A DNA stretch of 64,000 nt, taken from NCBI GenBank assembly GCA_041395245.1, contig JAWLAY010000020.1, forward strand, positions 1-64,000, in the 5' to 3' direction. This DNA comes from Aquimonas sp041395245 (lineage in GTDB: Bacteria > Pseudomonadota > Gammaproteobacteria > Xanthomonadales > Xanthomonadaceae). The translations under genes were made by a program, and so were the position numbers. Below are positions 41,627 through 52,416 of this stretch, one piece after another (position 1 is the first letter of the stretch; the number at the start of each line of letters is the position of its first letter). The notes below the pieces were generated by a model, which had not been told where the DNA came from, did not search any database, and saw only the letters and a program-made list of their open reading frames with translations.

Positions 41627-41863
41627 TTAGATCTTTTCGCCGCGGGCACGCAGCTCGGCGAGGACGGCCTCGATACCGTTCTTGTCGATGGTGCGCAGGG
41701 CATGGGTGGACACACGCAGCTTGACCCAACGATTTTCGCTCGGGACCCAGAAGCGACGTTCGTGCAGGTTGGGCAACCAGCGACGACGGGTTCGGTTGTT
41801 GGCGTGCGAGACGTTGTTACCCGACTGCACAGCCTTTCCACTAACTTGGCAAACTCGTGCCAT
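41627..41863 (-). CDS. rpmB: 50S ribosomal protein L28
   Basis: A 78-residue basic protein beginning MARVCQVSGKAVQSGNNVSH with the characteristic ANNRTRRRWLPNLHERRFWV and VSTHALRTIDKNGIEAVLAE stretches. It belongs to the large ribosomal subunit. The ATG at 41863 is fixed by the family N-terminus; the frame stays open upstream but without coding value. rpmG follows after 12 bases. The 251 bases between its start and the divergent PPTase gene hold the promoter; nothing else was seen. Confidence 0.97.
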   Translation of the reverse strand: MARVCQVSGKAVQSGNNVSHANNRTRRRWLPNLHERRFWVPSENRWVKLRVSTHALRTIDKNGIEAVLAELRARGEKI

Positions 41864-42114
41864 GACGCACCTCGTAGAAAGAGTGATGACCCCCTTGGCC
41901 AGGGAGACGGCGGCCCCGCAGCGAATAATCACTGCATGCGAACGGGTAAAAACACGCTGATCGAACAAAGCTGGCGTCGCATTCACCGCCACGTTGATCC
42001 GGATACGGACACAGCGAGCCGCGTATTCTGCCCGGATTTCATGGTCTTGACAAGCTTCGGGGCGTATCGCGTGGCGCAGGAAGGGCGTGATGCAAGGCCT
42101 GCTAGAGTCTTCCA

Positions 42115-42819
42115 ATGATCAATGAGACAGATGCTCCGGGCGTTCCGACGCTCGCTCCCGGCGACGTTCACATCTGGTGGTACGCCAGCCCTTCCATCGC
42201 GCCACGGGTGCGGCGCCGCTATGTCGATGCGGTGCTGCGCACCGCGCTGTCGCGTTACGTCGGCATTGCGCCGCAGGCCTTGCGTTTTGGCCGCGAACAA
42301 CGCGGCAGGCCGTTCTTGCTGGATGTCGACGCAGCGCCCGACTTCAATCTCAGCGATACGGACGGCGGCACCGTGGTCGCGGTGGCGCGCGGTCTGCGTG
42401 TGGGCATTGACCTGGAGCGACTGGATCGCCAGCCACGAGTGAAAGCGCTAGCGGCGCGTTATTTCCGCAAGGACGAGGCAGCCGAGATCGACGCCCTGCG
42501 CGGCGATGCGGCGCGCCGCGCCTTTCTGTACGCGTGGACCGCCAAGGAGTCGTCCTGCAAGGCAACCGGCACGGGGATCTATGGCTGGCTTGATCAGTGG
42601 GCGTTCGCTTGTGACCCGTTTGGTCGCGACCCGGAAGTCACCTGCGTGCCGGACGATGCGGGGCGGCCATGCGATTGGCAGCATCGCCGGATTGCGCCTG
42701 CCGAGGGTTACACCGCGGTTGTCGCTGCAAAGGGTGAGATCGCTACCCTTTCGCTGTACTGCTCGGGCGAAGCCCAGGCCATCGCGGCCTGGGCCAGCCT
42801 TAGCGATCAGTCGCCGTAG
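42115..42819 (+). CDS. 4'-phosphopantetheinyl transferase (Sfp type)
   Basis: 234 residues. Key motifs of Sfp-type PPTases are FNLSDTDGGTVVAVARG, VGIDLERLDRQP (Mg-binding D and E) and FLYAWTAKESSCKATGTGI (the WTxKES/LKA motif). It moves phosphopantetheine from CoA to a carrier-protein serine. No PKS, NRPS or fatty-acid-synthase gene is adjacent, so the target carrier protein is elsewhere. ATG 42115 is the first start in the frame and gives a normal length. Its 3' end overlaps the convergent TPR gene by 13 bases. Confidence 0.92.
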   Translation: MINETDAPGVPTLAPGDVHIWWYASPSIAPRVRRRYVDAVLRTALSRYVGIAPQALRFGREQRGRPFLLDVDAAPDFNLSDTDGGTVVAVARGLRVGIDLERLDRQPRVKALAARYFRKDEAAEIDALRGDAARRAFLYAWTAKESSCKATGTGIYGWLDQWAFACDPFGRDPEVTCVPDDAGRPCDWQHRRIAPAEGYTAVVAAKGEIATLSLYCSGEAQAIAAWASLSDQSP

Positions 42820-44840
42820 CCGAGGCGCGCGGCGACGGGTGCGAGGATGGCGAACGGCTCCGCCAGCACGTCAGCAAAGTTGCGCCACTGCCCTTCGACA
42901 TGCCGCGCCAAGGCGCCGGGCTGCGGGGCAACGAACTGCGATGGTGGGGTTTCCAGCGCCCAGAATCCCGCCGCTTCGGCCAGCGCGTTCAATGGATCCG
43001 CCGCCAATGCATCGCTGCGCAGCAGGTGAATGCGTTCAGGTGCGGAGTGTTGAAGATCCAGGACCAAAGCGATGCCTTCGGCCAGCCAGGTTGCGGCCTG
43101 TTTCAACGGCACCACCGCGTAGCGTTGTGCGCTACCGAAGGCCAGCCAGTTGAGCAGCATGTCGCGAGGATCACCCAGCGCGATCACCAGTCGAGCATGC
43201 GGCAAGGCGCTGAAAATTTCGCCATCAACGTGAGGCAGCACATCGATGATTTGCGCGTCGGTCTGACCCCGTTCGGCCAGCTTCGCACGCCAGACCGCAT
43301 CGGCACCCTGTGCGCCGTGGTGTCCGTCCTTGGGTCGCAGCGGGCCCAAGCCATCATTTCTGGCGTTGGCACCGAAACGATCAATGACGACAGGCGCTGA
43401 TTCGGCAAACGCAGCACACATGGCGTCGCCCTGTACGCCGGGGAAAAGGCACAACAGGCGCGGCACGCTGACGTCTTCCGGCGCGATGACAAGGGGACCA
43501 GACGGCAGAAATGCGGGCAGAGGCAGACCGGCTTCCGTCTGTGACCACGCGTCAATCCAGCGGTCGACCGCCTCCTGAGGCGATTTGCGCAGCGACGCAG
43601 CCAGCCCGAGCAGCCCCAGCAATGTGCGCCGGAGAATTGGGTCCTTGCTGTTTGCAAGCAAGCTCGAAAGGCGCGCCTCACCCGCCACCGGATCGCGCCT
43701 CAGCTCGGCCCGCGCCTTCACCAAGGCGGCACCAACGCGCCGTTCATCGCGTGCCAGTACCTGATCCGCCAACGCTTCCGCTTCCTCGTAACGGGCGTCG
43801 AGATCGGCGCGTTGTGCTGAAGCTTCAAGCGAAGCCAGACTCTCGGGCAGCGTTTCACGCCATGCCTTCAGGATGGCCGGCCCCACGGGATTCATCGCGT
43901 CGAGTCGGTAACGCGCGTCCCACAACAGGTCTTCACCCCGATGTTGTGCGATGAGGCTGTCGAGAAATGCGCGCGCTTCATCGGCGGCGTCTCGCGCAGC
44001 CCACAGTTCATGCAGCACCCTCAACACGTCGGGTTGGCGCGGGAACAGACTCAGGCTGCGATGGAATGCGCCGATCGCTGCGCCCACATCGCGACGGCCC
44101 AACTGCAGTTGGCCGAGCGCGCGCCAGCCACCGGCGTCATTCGGAAACTGTTCGAGCAGAACCTTGAATTCGTCGCGCGCCTCATCCAGCCGCGCCTCCT
44201 TGGCCAGCAGGTTGATCAGCTGCCGACGCGTACTGGCCGAGTCCGGGCGCAGTTTGATCGCATTGCGAAGGGCGTCTTCCGCCAATGCGGGCATGCCGCG
44301 TTGTTCGTAAGCCATCGCCAGACCGATCTGCACGATGGCTTCGTTCGGCCACTGTGCGGCGGCGGCATTGAGATAGTTCAAGGCCTGGTCGGGCATTTGT
44401 CTGGCGAGACACAGCTGACCCTCCAGCAGCAGAGTTTCTGGTCGATCGGCACCGACCCGGCGCGCAAACTTGAGGTGTGATTCGACGCCGTCCAGGTCCC
44501 CTTCCCCCAGCGCAATGCGGGCCAGTCCCAAATAGGCCGCCAGGTTGTTGGGATCCTGTTGAATGGCGCGTTGCAGGTCTGCCCGTGCGGCCGGCACCTC
44601 CGCCGTGGCCATCGCGAACTGTGCCCGCGTGACATGAAACGCGGCGCGCTCCGGCGCCAGCATCAGGGCCTGCTCCAGGGCATTCTGCGCGTCAGCCAAG
44701 CGCCGTTGCTGCATCAATGCGAGCGACAGAAGATGGTGCAGATCCGGATTGCTGGGCAGTGCGGAAAGACCTTCGCGAGCAGCACGTTCGGCGGCAGCCG
44801 CGTCGCCACGACGCAGGGCCTGGTGGATGACATCCAGCAT
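42807..44840 (-). CDS. Large TPR protein with a divergent sulfotransferase-like C-terminal half
   Basis: 677 residues. The first 330 are TPR repeats (AQNALEQALMLAPERAAFHVTRAQ, ALNYLNAAAAQWPNEAIVQIG, AEDALRNAIKLRPDSASTRRQL, AIGAFHRSLSLFPRQPDVLRVL). The rest includes LLCLFPGVQGDAMCAAFAES, ARLVIALGDPRDMLLNWLAFG and IHLLRSDALAADPLNALAEAAGFW, which is how the 3'-end of the TPR-sulfotransferase family reads. However, the PAPS-binding P-loop (usually GxPRSGTT) is not visible, so catalysis is doubtful. No signal peptide. ATG 44840 follows an AAGG. It is 60 bases upstream of no close same-strand partner except the hydrolase gene behind it. Confidence 0.7.
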   Translation of the reverse strand: MLDVIHQALRRGDAAAAERAAREGLSALPSNPDLHHLLSLALMQQRRLADAQNALEQALMLAPERAAFHVTRAQFAMATAEVPAARADLQRAIQQDPNNLAAYLGLARIALGEGDLDGVESHLKFARRVGADRPETLLLEGQLCLARQMPDQALNYLNAAAAQWPNEAIVQIGLAMAYEQRGMPALAEDALRNAIKLRPDSASTRRQLINLLAKEARLDEARDEFKVLLEQFPNDAGGWRALGQLQLGRRDVGAAIGAFHRSLSLFPRQPDVLRVLHELWAARDAADEARAFLDSLIAQHRGEDLLWDARYRLDAMNPVGPAILKAWRETLPESLASLEASAQRADLDARYEEAEALADQVLARDERRVGAALVKARAELRRDPVAGEARLSSLLANSKDPILRRTLLGLLGLAASLRKSPQEAVDRWIDAWSQTEAGLPLPAFLPSGPLVIAPEDVSVPRLLCLFPGVQGDAMCAAFAESAPVVIDRFGANARNDGLGPLRPKDGHHGAQGADAVWRAKLAERGQTDAQIIDVLPHVDGEIFSALPHARLVIALGDPRDMLLNWLAFGSAQRYAVVPLKQAATWLAEGIALVLDLQHSAPERIHLLRSDALAADPLNALAEAAGFWALETPPSQFVAPQPGALARHVEGQWRNFADVLAEPFAILAPVAARLGYGD

Positions 44841-44899
44841 GATTTGACCTTCGGGTTGATGGGCGGCGATAGCCGCCGCAGACGGCAAAGCGCGCTAGT

Positions 44900-45925
44900 T
44901 TACCTGCAGGCGGGGTCCAACCCACCGCTCGGCGGCGACAGACACGCCTGGAGCAGGCGTTGCGCGACGTACTCTTCTGCAAAGCCGCGCAAATGCCAGC
45001 CATCGAGAAAGCCGCAATGGCCGCCGTGTTCGGCGACCTCGAGTACGACCTGGGATGGCAGCTGAAGGGCTTGAAAGTCCGCCAACGGAATCACGGGATC
45101 GTCCGCTGCCGTGAGAATGTGCGCGTTGATCGGCATGGCCGCGAGACGATCCCCGGCGATGGAGTAGCTGTCGAGATAGGCTTCAAGGCTTTGCAAAGGC
45201 GTGTGCCGCTCCACCAGCACGCGGGTCAGTTCGCGAATGCCGCTATTGAACTCGTCCTTGCTGAAGCGGAAGCGATCCGGGTAGAGCGCCTGCTTGCGGC
45301 GCAAGGATTGCGTCCATTTGCGCATGAAGTAGTACTCGTAGAACCACGGCGAGTCCTCGATCGCCTGCAGGCCCGCTGGTGGACTCACCACCGGGCAGAT
45401 GGCGATGGCGTGTTGCAGTGGCAAGTGCGCAACATGGGATTGCAGACCGACACGCAAGGCGAAATTGCCGCCCAGCGAATAGCCGACGATGCCCATCCAC
45501 CGCGGCTCGAAGCGTTTCGCGATTTCGCTGACCGCATCGACGACTTCGCTTAGTTTGTTCGAGCTGAACAGATCCGGATTGAGATGGTGGGTATCGCCGT
45601 GGTCGCGGAAATTGAGGCGGAACACATCGAAACCGGTCTGCAGGAGACGCGCTGCGGTATGCAGGATGTAATTGGAGCGTGCACTGCCTTCCCAGCCGTG
45701 CAACAGGACCACCAGACCATGGGCGGTGCTGCGCGCTTGCTGGCGGGTCAGGAAGCCTTGCAGTAGCACGCCGTCGCGGCAGTCGAGCAAGTGGGTCTGC
45801 GTACCCGATTCAACCAGCCTTCGCTGATCGCGAGCCAGCACGCGACGTAACCCACTGGATGAAAGGACGGATTGCACATGCGGATTGCGCAACCAACGGG
45901 GCGGCCGGAAGTGGCGCGGGTCCAT
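44900..45925 (-). CDS. YheT-family alpha/beta hydrolase
   Basis: 341 residues. Family stretches are PRWLRNPHVQSVL at the N-terminus, LVVLLHGWEGSARSNYI (oxyanion HG), nucleophile Ser in GYSLGGNFA, acid Asp in LTAADDPVIP and His in EHGGHCGFLD. YheT-like hydrolases act on an ester or thioester of unknown nature in the cytoplasm. Its start codon is one base after the plsC stop (TGA-C-ATG), so the two are translationally coupled. This suggests a role linked to lipid turnover. Confidence 0.88.
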   Translation of the reverse strand: MDPRHFRPPRWLRNPHVQSVLSSSGLRRVLARDQRRLVESGTQTHLLDCRDGVLLQGFLTRQQARSTAHGLVVLLHGWEGSARSNYILHTAARLLQTGFDVFRLNFRDHGDTHHLNPDLFSSNKLSEVVDAVSEIAKRFEPRWMGIVGYSLGGNFALRVGLQSHVAHLPLQHAIAICPVVSPPAGLQAIEDSPWFYEYYFMRKWTQSLRRKQALYPDRFRFSKDEFNSGIRELTRVLVERHTPLQSLEAYLDSYSIAGDRLAAMPINAHILTAADDPVIPLADFQALQLPSQVVLEVAEHGGHCGFLDGWHLRGFAEEYVAQRLLQACLSPPSGGLDPACR

Positions 45926-45926
45926 G

Positions 45927-46727
45927 TCAGTGCGTCATCGCATCCAGAATGGCACTTCGGGAACCTTCCGCCAGCTTGCGGCGGCCTTCCTCGCCGGTAT
46001 CGATGACCGATAGGAAGTGCACTTCCGCGACACGACCAGGATCGCCCAGCAAGCGCAGGAAGTTGCCCATGAAACTCTCGCCCTCGGCAAACGCGACCTG
46101 CATTTGCGCAGTCCCACCGCTGCCATAGCGCAATGCAACCGGCTGTACCGGAACGCCTGCGGCAACCGCCGGCTGAAAAATCCGCGCATGAAACGTCCGC
46201 ACCGTCTGCCCGTCGGTGGTGCCGCCCTCGGGAAACACGCCGACCGGCAGACCTGCCTGCAGACGCTCCACCATCTGATGCATCACACCGTGCAGGGACT
46301 CATTGCTGCCGCGCAGGTGATAGATGGTACCGCCGCGCCGCGCCAGCCAGCCGATCAAGGGCCAGCGGCTGATTTCACTCTTGGCCACAAAGCCGACCGC
46401 GCATTGGCTGTGAACCAGTTCGATATCGATCCATGAGACGTGATTGGCAACCATCAAGACACCACCACGATGCGGTTGTCCGAAACGCAGGACTCGAAAG
46501 CCGAAGATCCGCATCAAGCCAAGCGACCACCAGCGGATCGCGATGTGATCAACGCGCTCGCCGTGGAAACGCATGCGCCGCGTCATGGGGTTGATCAGCA
46601 ACAGCGTCAGCGGCAGAGAAATCAGCAGGTGCAGAAGCAAAAAGGGCGTGCGCAACACATACCGCCATGGACGCAAGGCATCCGAAGCGTGGCGGTCGGA
46701 AGTGGTGGGGCTTGACGGCGTGGACAT
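45927..46727 (-). CDS. 1-acyl-sn-glycerol-3-phosphate acyltransferase (PlsC family)
   Basis: 266 residues. An N-terminal membrane span (LLHLLISLPLTLLLINPM), then acyltransferase motif I NHVSWIDIE, motif II around GWLARRGGTIYHLRGS, and motif III FPEGGTTDG. It adds a fatty acyl chain to lysophosphatidic acid or to a related lysolipid at the inner membrane. It is the first gene of a pair with the YheT-like hydrolase. The long N-terminal charged part precedes the span and differs from the short PlsC of E. coli, so it may have a specialised acceptor. Confidence 0.85.
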   Translation of the reverse strand: MSTPSSPTTSDRHASDALRPWRYVLRTPFLLLHLLISLPLTLLLINPMTRRMRFHGERVDHIAIRWWSLGLMRIFGFRVLRFGQPHRGGVLMVANHVSWIDIELVHSQCAVGFVAKSEISRWPLIGWLARRGGTIYHLRGSNESLHGVMHQMVERLQAGLPVGVFPEGGTTDGQTVRTFHARIFQPAVAAGVPVQPVALRYGSGGTAQMQVAFAEGESFMGNFLRLLGDPGRVAEVHFLSVIDTGEEGRRKLAEGSRSAILDAMTH

Positions 46728-46786
46728 CCGCTCACCTTATCTAAGCCGCGCGGGCGCGACCAGCCGCCCGCTGCACAAAGGCCAAA

Positions 46787-47236
46787 TTACTCGTTGGCGA
46801 TGCCGGCCTTGCCGTGTGGAACAACTGCCATCGTCAAACGGGAAACGCAGGTCTGGCGTCCTCGCTCATCCTCGATGCGGATGTCCCAGACCTGGGTGCT
46901 GCGGCCGATGTGGATCGGCCGAGCGGTGCCGACGACCCAACCCGAGGTCACCGCGCGCAGATGATTGGCATTGATCTCCAGACCGACCGCCATCGCGTGC
47001 GCGGGATCGATGTACAAGGACGCGCCCATGCTGCCGAGTGTTTCCGCCAGCGCGACCGACGCGCCACCATGCAGCAGGCCGAACGGCTGGTGAGTGCGCT
47101 GGTCGACGGGCATCCGGCCACGAATCAGGTCCGAACCGACTTCCAGGATCTCAATCCCCAGATGTTCGACCAGTGTCCCGCGCGAGCCCTCATTGAGGGC
47201 CGCGGGAGACACGGCGCGCATGCTGATGCGGCTCAC
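46787..47236 (-). CDS. Hotdog-fold thioesterase (YbdB/MenI-like)
   Basis: 149 residues from a GTG at 47236; ATG 47221 is an alternative. The catalytic region is HQPFGLLHGGASVALAETLGS with Glu65 as the expected base, and the C-terminal strands read QVWDIRIEDERGRQTCVSRLTMAVV. The YbdB/EntH/MenI group hydrolyses aryl- or acyl-CoA thioesters as housekeeping or in menaquinone synthesis. It starts 3 bases after the DUF1232 stop and is probably the second gene of that pair. Confidence 0.85.
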   Translation of the reverse strand: MSRISMRAVSPAALNEGSRGTLVEHLGIEILEVGSDLIRGRMPVDQRTHQPFGLLHGGASVALAETLGSMGASLYIDPAHAMAVGLEINANHLRAVTSGWVVGTARPIHIGRSTQVWDIRIEDERGRQTCVSRLTMAVVPHGKAGIANE

Positions 47237-47239
47237 GAT

Positions 47240-47848
47240 TCAGCTCACACCGAAAATGCCGGGGCGCCAGCTGCGCGTGTAGCTCTTGCGTGCATAGCCA
47301 CTGCTGCGCCCGTAGCCGGTTCCGAAGTCGCGCTCGCGACGATTGTGCATGCGCTCGATCAGTTCTTCGCGGCGCGACTCCAGGAAGTCCTCGCGTCCCA
47401 GCGTGGCGGGATCAACACCGCGCAGCTTGGCTTCGCGAGCGCGGAAATCGCAAAAGTCCTCGTATGCCTCCAGTTCGTTGTGCAGCTCACGCAGGCACAG
47501 TTCGATCATGATGGCGTCATCGAGATAACCCAGCACTGGCACGTTGTCCGGGATGATGTCCTTGGGATCGACGAAGTACAGCAAGGCGGAAACCACACGC
47601 TGCCGATCCGCATCCGGCAGGGCGAAACCGGGGTCCCGCAACATGGCGATCAGCGAGTCGAGCCCCAACAGACGCTCACGCACGAAATCCGGCAACTGGT
47701 TGGTCGTGGCTTCGGAGAGCAACTTGACCGCCGCCGCGACCACGTCATTGGAAGACTTGCCAGCCGCCGCCTGTTCTGCCGCCTTCTGTGCGGCCTTGAA
47801 GTGTTCGAGATCGCTGTCGCTCAAGTCGATGGTGATACTGATGGACAT
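47240..47848 (-). CDS. DUF1232 (YkvA-like) protein
   Basis: 202 residues. The DUF1232 core is LLYFVDPKDIIPDNVPVLGYLDDAIMIELCLRELHNELEAY. N-terminal helices precede it and an Arg/Ser/Tyr-rich tail follows. The function of the family is unknown. The ATG at 47848 is chosen because AGGA lies 8-9 bases upstream; an ATG at 47872 is possible. It lies 3 bases before the thioesterase gene. The upstream gap to the riboswitch is about 200 bases and is otherwise empty. Confidence 0.8.
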   Translation of the reverse strand: MSISITIDLSDSDLEHFKAAQKAAEQAAAGKSSNDVVAAAVKLLSEATTNQLPDFVRERLLGLDSLIAMLRDPGFALPDADRQRVVSALLYFVDPKDIIPDNVPVLGYLDDAIMIELCLRELHNELEAYEDFCDFRAREAKLRGVDPATLGREDFLESRREELIERMHNRRERDFGTGYGRSSGYARKSYTRSWRPGIFGVS

Positions 47849-48047
47849 ACCGGATTCCTGCGCTGTCTGCATGGTCTAGTCGGGGTGAGCCGCCTGCGGT
47901 CGAGGCGGAATCAGCACGCAGCCTAGCCAGCGTGTCGCACCGGGTCAATTGCAGAACGTCACGACTGACGGAAGGCAAGGCAGATTTTCACGCGTGTGGA
48001 GGTCGAGCCAATTGGCAGGTTTCTTCCGTGCGTGCTCAAATGCGGGT

Positions 48048-48132
48048 CTGAAGCGGGGGTGCCGGGCGTAGTTCGGCTGAGAGAGTCCCTTTGAACCTGA
48101 TCCGGCTGGCACCGGCGTAGGGAGCTTTGTCG
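48048..48132 (+). promoter_or_regulatory. TPP riboswitch (THI element) for thiC
   Basis: The conserved THI-box order is present: gggggtgcc, ggctgagag, ccctttgaacctgatccgg, then the second arm ccggcgtagggagc. This binds thiamine diphosphate and shuts off expression of thiC when thiamine is plentiful. The start of thiC lies 66 bases after the end. I did not resolve whether it acts at transcription or translation. Confidence 0.93.
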
Positions 48133-48198
48133 CAACGACGCAGGGTGAATTCCTGCATGGTGCGCTCGCTTCGAAACCCATCGACAGCCGAGAACGCC

Positions 48199-50097
<1,899 letters not shown>

Positions 50098-50415
50098 GTT
50101 CCAGCGGACCGTCCACGAGGCCATGGATGCTCAATGGGTGCGGAACAGTGCTTCGGCCGAGTTGTAGACCCTGCAGGTCGTTGTATCGCGGCGCCACATA
50201 GTTGGCCGTGACGAGGCGAGTTGGACATGAGTATGAAAGCCATCTTTCACCCTGCTGTAAGTGTTTTCCGCCGCAATAACCTGCAGGCCCAGGCGATGTC
50301 GGGGATTCATTTGTGAAAACACCGTGACGGAACTACAGTGCGGCCGCTCACGCGCCGCCTCAGGGGAGCTGCGAGTGGTGGCATCCATTGCAGTCTTTCT
50401 TGCCCGGAGGTTTTC
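50098..50415. other. 318-base intergenic region after thiC
   Basis: No convincing gene, terminator or RNA was found. One weak long-loop inverted pair (gtgttttc at 50261-50268 and gaaaacac at 50315-50322) is present. The region must hold the promoter of the DUF2167 gene. Confidence 0.5.
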
Positions 50416-51285
50416 ATGTTGCGAGGTATTGGAGTGCGGGCGCTTTTAGGCCTGTTGATGGCGTTCCCGGCGTTTGCCCAATCGGAGGCGGATGCAGCAC
50501 AACAGTTTCTTGATTCACTGCGGTTTCGCGAAGGCCAGATTGCGGTGCCGGCGGCGCACGCGCAGTTCAAGCTGGGTCCGGGCTTCCGATATCTGGAAGC
50601 AAAGGATGCGCAGCGCGTGCTGGAAGACTTCTGGGGCAATCCGCCCGATGACACCGTGCTGGGGTTGATCGTGCCGAGCAAGACCTCGCTGGCCGAAGCG
50701 GAGTCCTGGGCCGTCGTGGTGACCTACAGCGACGAAGGCTATGTCTCGGACGAAGATGCGGCGAGCATCGACTACACCGAAATGCTGGAGGAAATGCAGG
50801 CCGGTACCGAGGAGGAAAACGAAGCGCGCGAGCAGGCGGGTTACGACCGTGTGGAGCTGGTTGGTTGGGCGGAAGCGCCACACTACGACGCCAGCGACAA
50901 GAAGCTCTACTGGGCCAAGGAGCTGCGCTTTGGTGAAACCGAGTCGAACACGGTCAACTACGACATCCGCGTGTTGGGTCGCCACGGTTACCTCAGCCTC
51001 AACGCGATCGGCGACATGCAGAACATGAGCGAGATCCAACGCGGCATGCAATCGCTGTTGCCAATGGCCGAGTTCGATAGCGGCTACCGCTACGCCGATT
51101 TCAACGAGAGTACCGACAAGCTGGCCAGCTATGGACTGGCGGCATTGGTCGGAGGCGGTCTGGCGGCCAAGACGGGACTGCTGGCGAAAATCGGTGCCCT
51201 GCTGCTGGCAGGCAAGAAATTCATCGTCCTGATCTTCGCCGGTCTGGCCGCCGTAGTGGGACGACTGTTCAAGAAGAAGGACTGA
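50416..51285 (+). CDS. Exported DUF2167 membrane protein
   Basis: 289 residues. Signal peptide (GVRALLGLLMAFPAFAQ), then a periplasmic domain of about 200 residues with the DUF2167 sequence (WAVVVTYSDEGYVSDEDAASIDYTEMLEEM, LVGWAEAPHYDASDKKLYWAKELRFGE, TVNYDIRVLGRHGYLSLNAIG), and two C-terminal spans (LAALVGGGLAAKTGLLAKIGALLLAG and FIVLIFAGLAAVVGRLF) with a Lys-rich end. The function of the family is unknown; it is an inner-membrane protein with a large extracytoplasmic part. ATG 50416 has a CGGAGG Shine-Dalgarno. Confidence 0.85.
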   Translation: MLRGIGVRALLGLLMAFPAFAQSEADAAQQFLDSLRFREGQIAVPAAHAQFKLGPGFRYLEAKDAQRVLEDFWGNPPDDTVLGLIVPSKTSLAEAESWAVVVTYSDEGYVSDEDAASIDYTEMLEEMQAGTEEENEAREQAGYDRVELVGWAEAPHYDASDKKLYWAKELRFGETESNTVNYDIRVLGRHGYLSLNAIGDMQNMSEIQRGMQSLLPMAEFDSGYRYADFNESTDKLASYGLAALVGGGLAAKTGLLAKIGALLLAGKKFIVLIFAGLAAVVGRLFKKKD

Positions 51286-51325
51286 TCGGCGACACGCACG
51301 TATCAATTTTCGCGCGCCACATAAA

Positions 51326-51363
51326 CCAAGGGGTCAGTCGGCATTCACCGACAGACCCCTTGG
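51326..51363. terminator. Strong hairpin between convergent DUF2167 and lipoprotein genes
   Basis: A 10-bp perfect outer stem (ccaaggggtc / gaccccttgg) and an inner gtcgg/ccgac pair with an A-A mismatch. A short T-rich run follows on the minus strand (tttatg). It likely ends the leftward lipoprotein/fragment transcript and possibly the DUF2167 transcript too. Confidence 0.6.
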
Positions 51364-51382
51364 GCACGTGTAAAGCGAGAAA

Positions 51383-51595
51383 TCAGTGACGCGCGCGCAC
51401 CACCATGAATCCGATGCCCGCCACCACCAAAGCCAGCAAACCGAGGCCCCAATTCGAGTTGCTCGGAATCACGTCAGGCTGCGGTACGGGGGCAGGCAGG
51501 GCCGAGCAGGGCAGATCGACCACTTCGAAGCCGAAATCACAAGCGACCGTGCCAGACGACTGCCCGGTCACGGTGATAGCGCAAACCAACGCCAT
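51383..51595 (-). pseudogene. Truncated C-terminal fragment of an IPTL-CTERM-like protein
   Basis: A 70-codon frame that matches the last ~65 residues of the intact protein at 53708-54415: CDFGFEVVDLPCSALPAPVP, then the tail IPSNSNWGLGLLALVVAGIGF and a basic end (RARH). No signal peptide precedes it. The frame is continuous with the upstream lipoprotein gene, which ends TGA directly before this ATG. So the fragment is most likely the 3' remnant of a paralogue whose front was lost. It could be expressed by translational restart, or joined by stop readthrough, but neither is shown. Confidence 0.75.
51441..51513. repeat. 73-bp identical repeat, copy 1 (in the truncated fragment)
   Basis: Identical by eye over 73 bases to 53766-53838 in the same orientation. 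It encodes the CSALPAPVPQPDV linker and the first part of the IPSNSNWGLGL tail. Flanks diverge at once on one side and after one mismatch on the other. Confidence 0.9.
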
Positions 51596-52150
51596 TCAAC
51601 GTTGGCGAGAGTCGCTGACGGTCAGGTACAACAGGGCGGTGGCTGCATCATGCTGTGGCCTGCGGTCTGTCCGCAGAGGCTGTTCGGTTACGGTAACGAT
51701 CACGCCCTGCAAGTTCCGATCATTGTCGTAACGGCGAAAGTCCCACTTCTGCCTCGCACCATTTTCGTCAGCGCTGTTGAGGCTGAAACCGGCATCCAGT
51801 AGGCGCTGGCGCAGCGTTGCAACGGCCTCTTTGGGCGCCGTTTCGAAAAGCTCAAGGTCCAGAATCCGCGTGCGGCTCGGGCCCATTTGCATCCGGTTGT
51901 CCATCGTGATGGCGTGATCAAGCTCGATATGAAAGTCGTCAAACAGCGGCCCTTCGATCCGGCGAACTTCACCTGACATGTTCGCTGCGATGTTGTCCGC
52001 TGTTGTTGCAAGACCTTGTTGCAACGTCGCTTGGGTACTTGCGCCGCTTCGCTGCGCGTGATCTGGCACCGAGTCGCTCTGTGACGGATTGCCGCATGCG
52101 GCCAACAGCAGGCAAATGCCGACCATGCGGTAGTGACGGACTTGTTTCAT
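51596..52150 (-). CDS. Small lipoprotein of unknown function
   Basis: 184 residues with a lipobox signal peptide (MVGICLLLAACGN; Cys is the acylation site). The mature part reads like a small periplasmic domain (DDFHIELDHAITMDN, RILDLELFETAPKEAVATLRQRLLDAGF, WDFRRYDNDRNLQGVIVTVTEQ) and ends SDSRQR. The start is ATG 52150, fixed by the signal peptide. Not recognised. The stop is the TGA immediately before the ATG of the truncated tail fragment, in the same frame. The upstream 266 bases are empty apart from a T-run with no stem. Confidence 0.7.
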   Translation of the reverse strand: MKQVRHYRMVGICLLLAACGNPSQSDSVPDHAQRSGASTQATLQQGLATTADNIAANMSGEVRRIEGPLFDDFHIELDHAITMDNRMQMGPSRTRILDLELFETAPKEAVATLRQRLLDAGFSLNSADENGARQKWDFRRYDNDRNLQGVIVTVTEQPLRTDRRPQHDAATALLYLTVSDSRQR

Positions 52151-52416
52151 GGCGTCTTGTTCCCTGTGGTGACGTCTCAAAGGGGATGCTTTGTGGCGCC
52201 TTCTCGTACTTCTCGACCGCCACGCTGCTTCATGGTCATACAGCGAGCATCTTGCGATGCGCATTTGTCGGGTAGGGATACGCTACAGACGGGGAGCATC
52301 GGACACTTGCACCGCGGTCGAGCGCGCGCCCTGCTGTTCACGTTTTTTTTCGCCCGCGGTTGCTGAAAGTGTCTCATCACATCCTGCAGCGCAACGCGCA
52401 GGGAACCGTTGCCGGA

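Noticed and set aside
52338..52352. A run of eight Ts between the lipoprotein and retropepsin-like genes
   Set aside because: No stable stem directly precedes it on the + strand, and the genes here run the other way, so it was not called a terminator.
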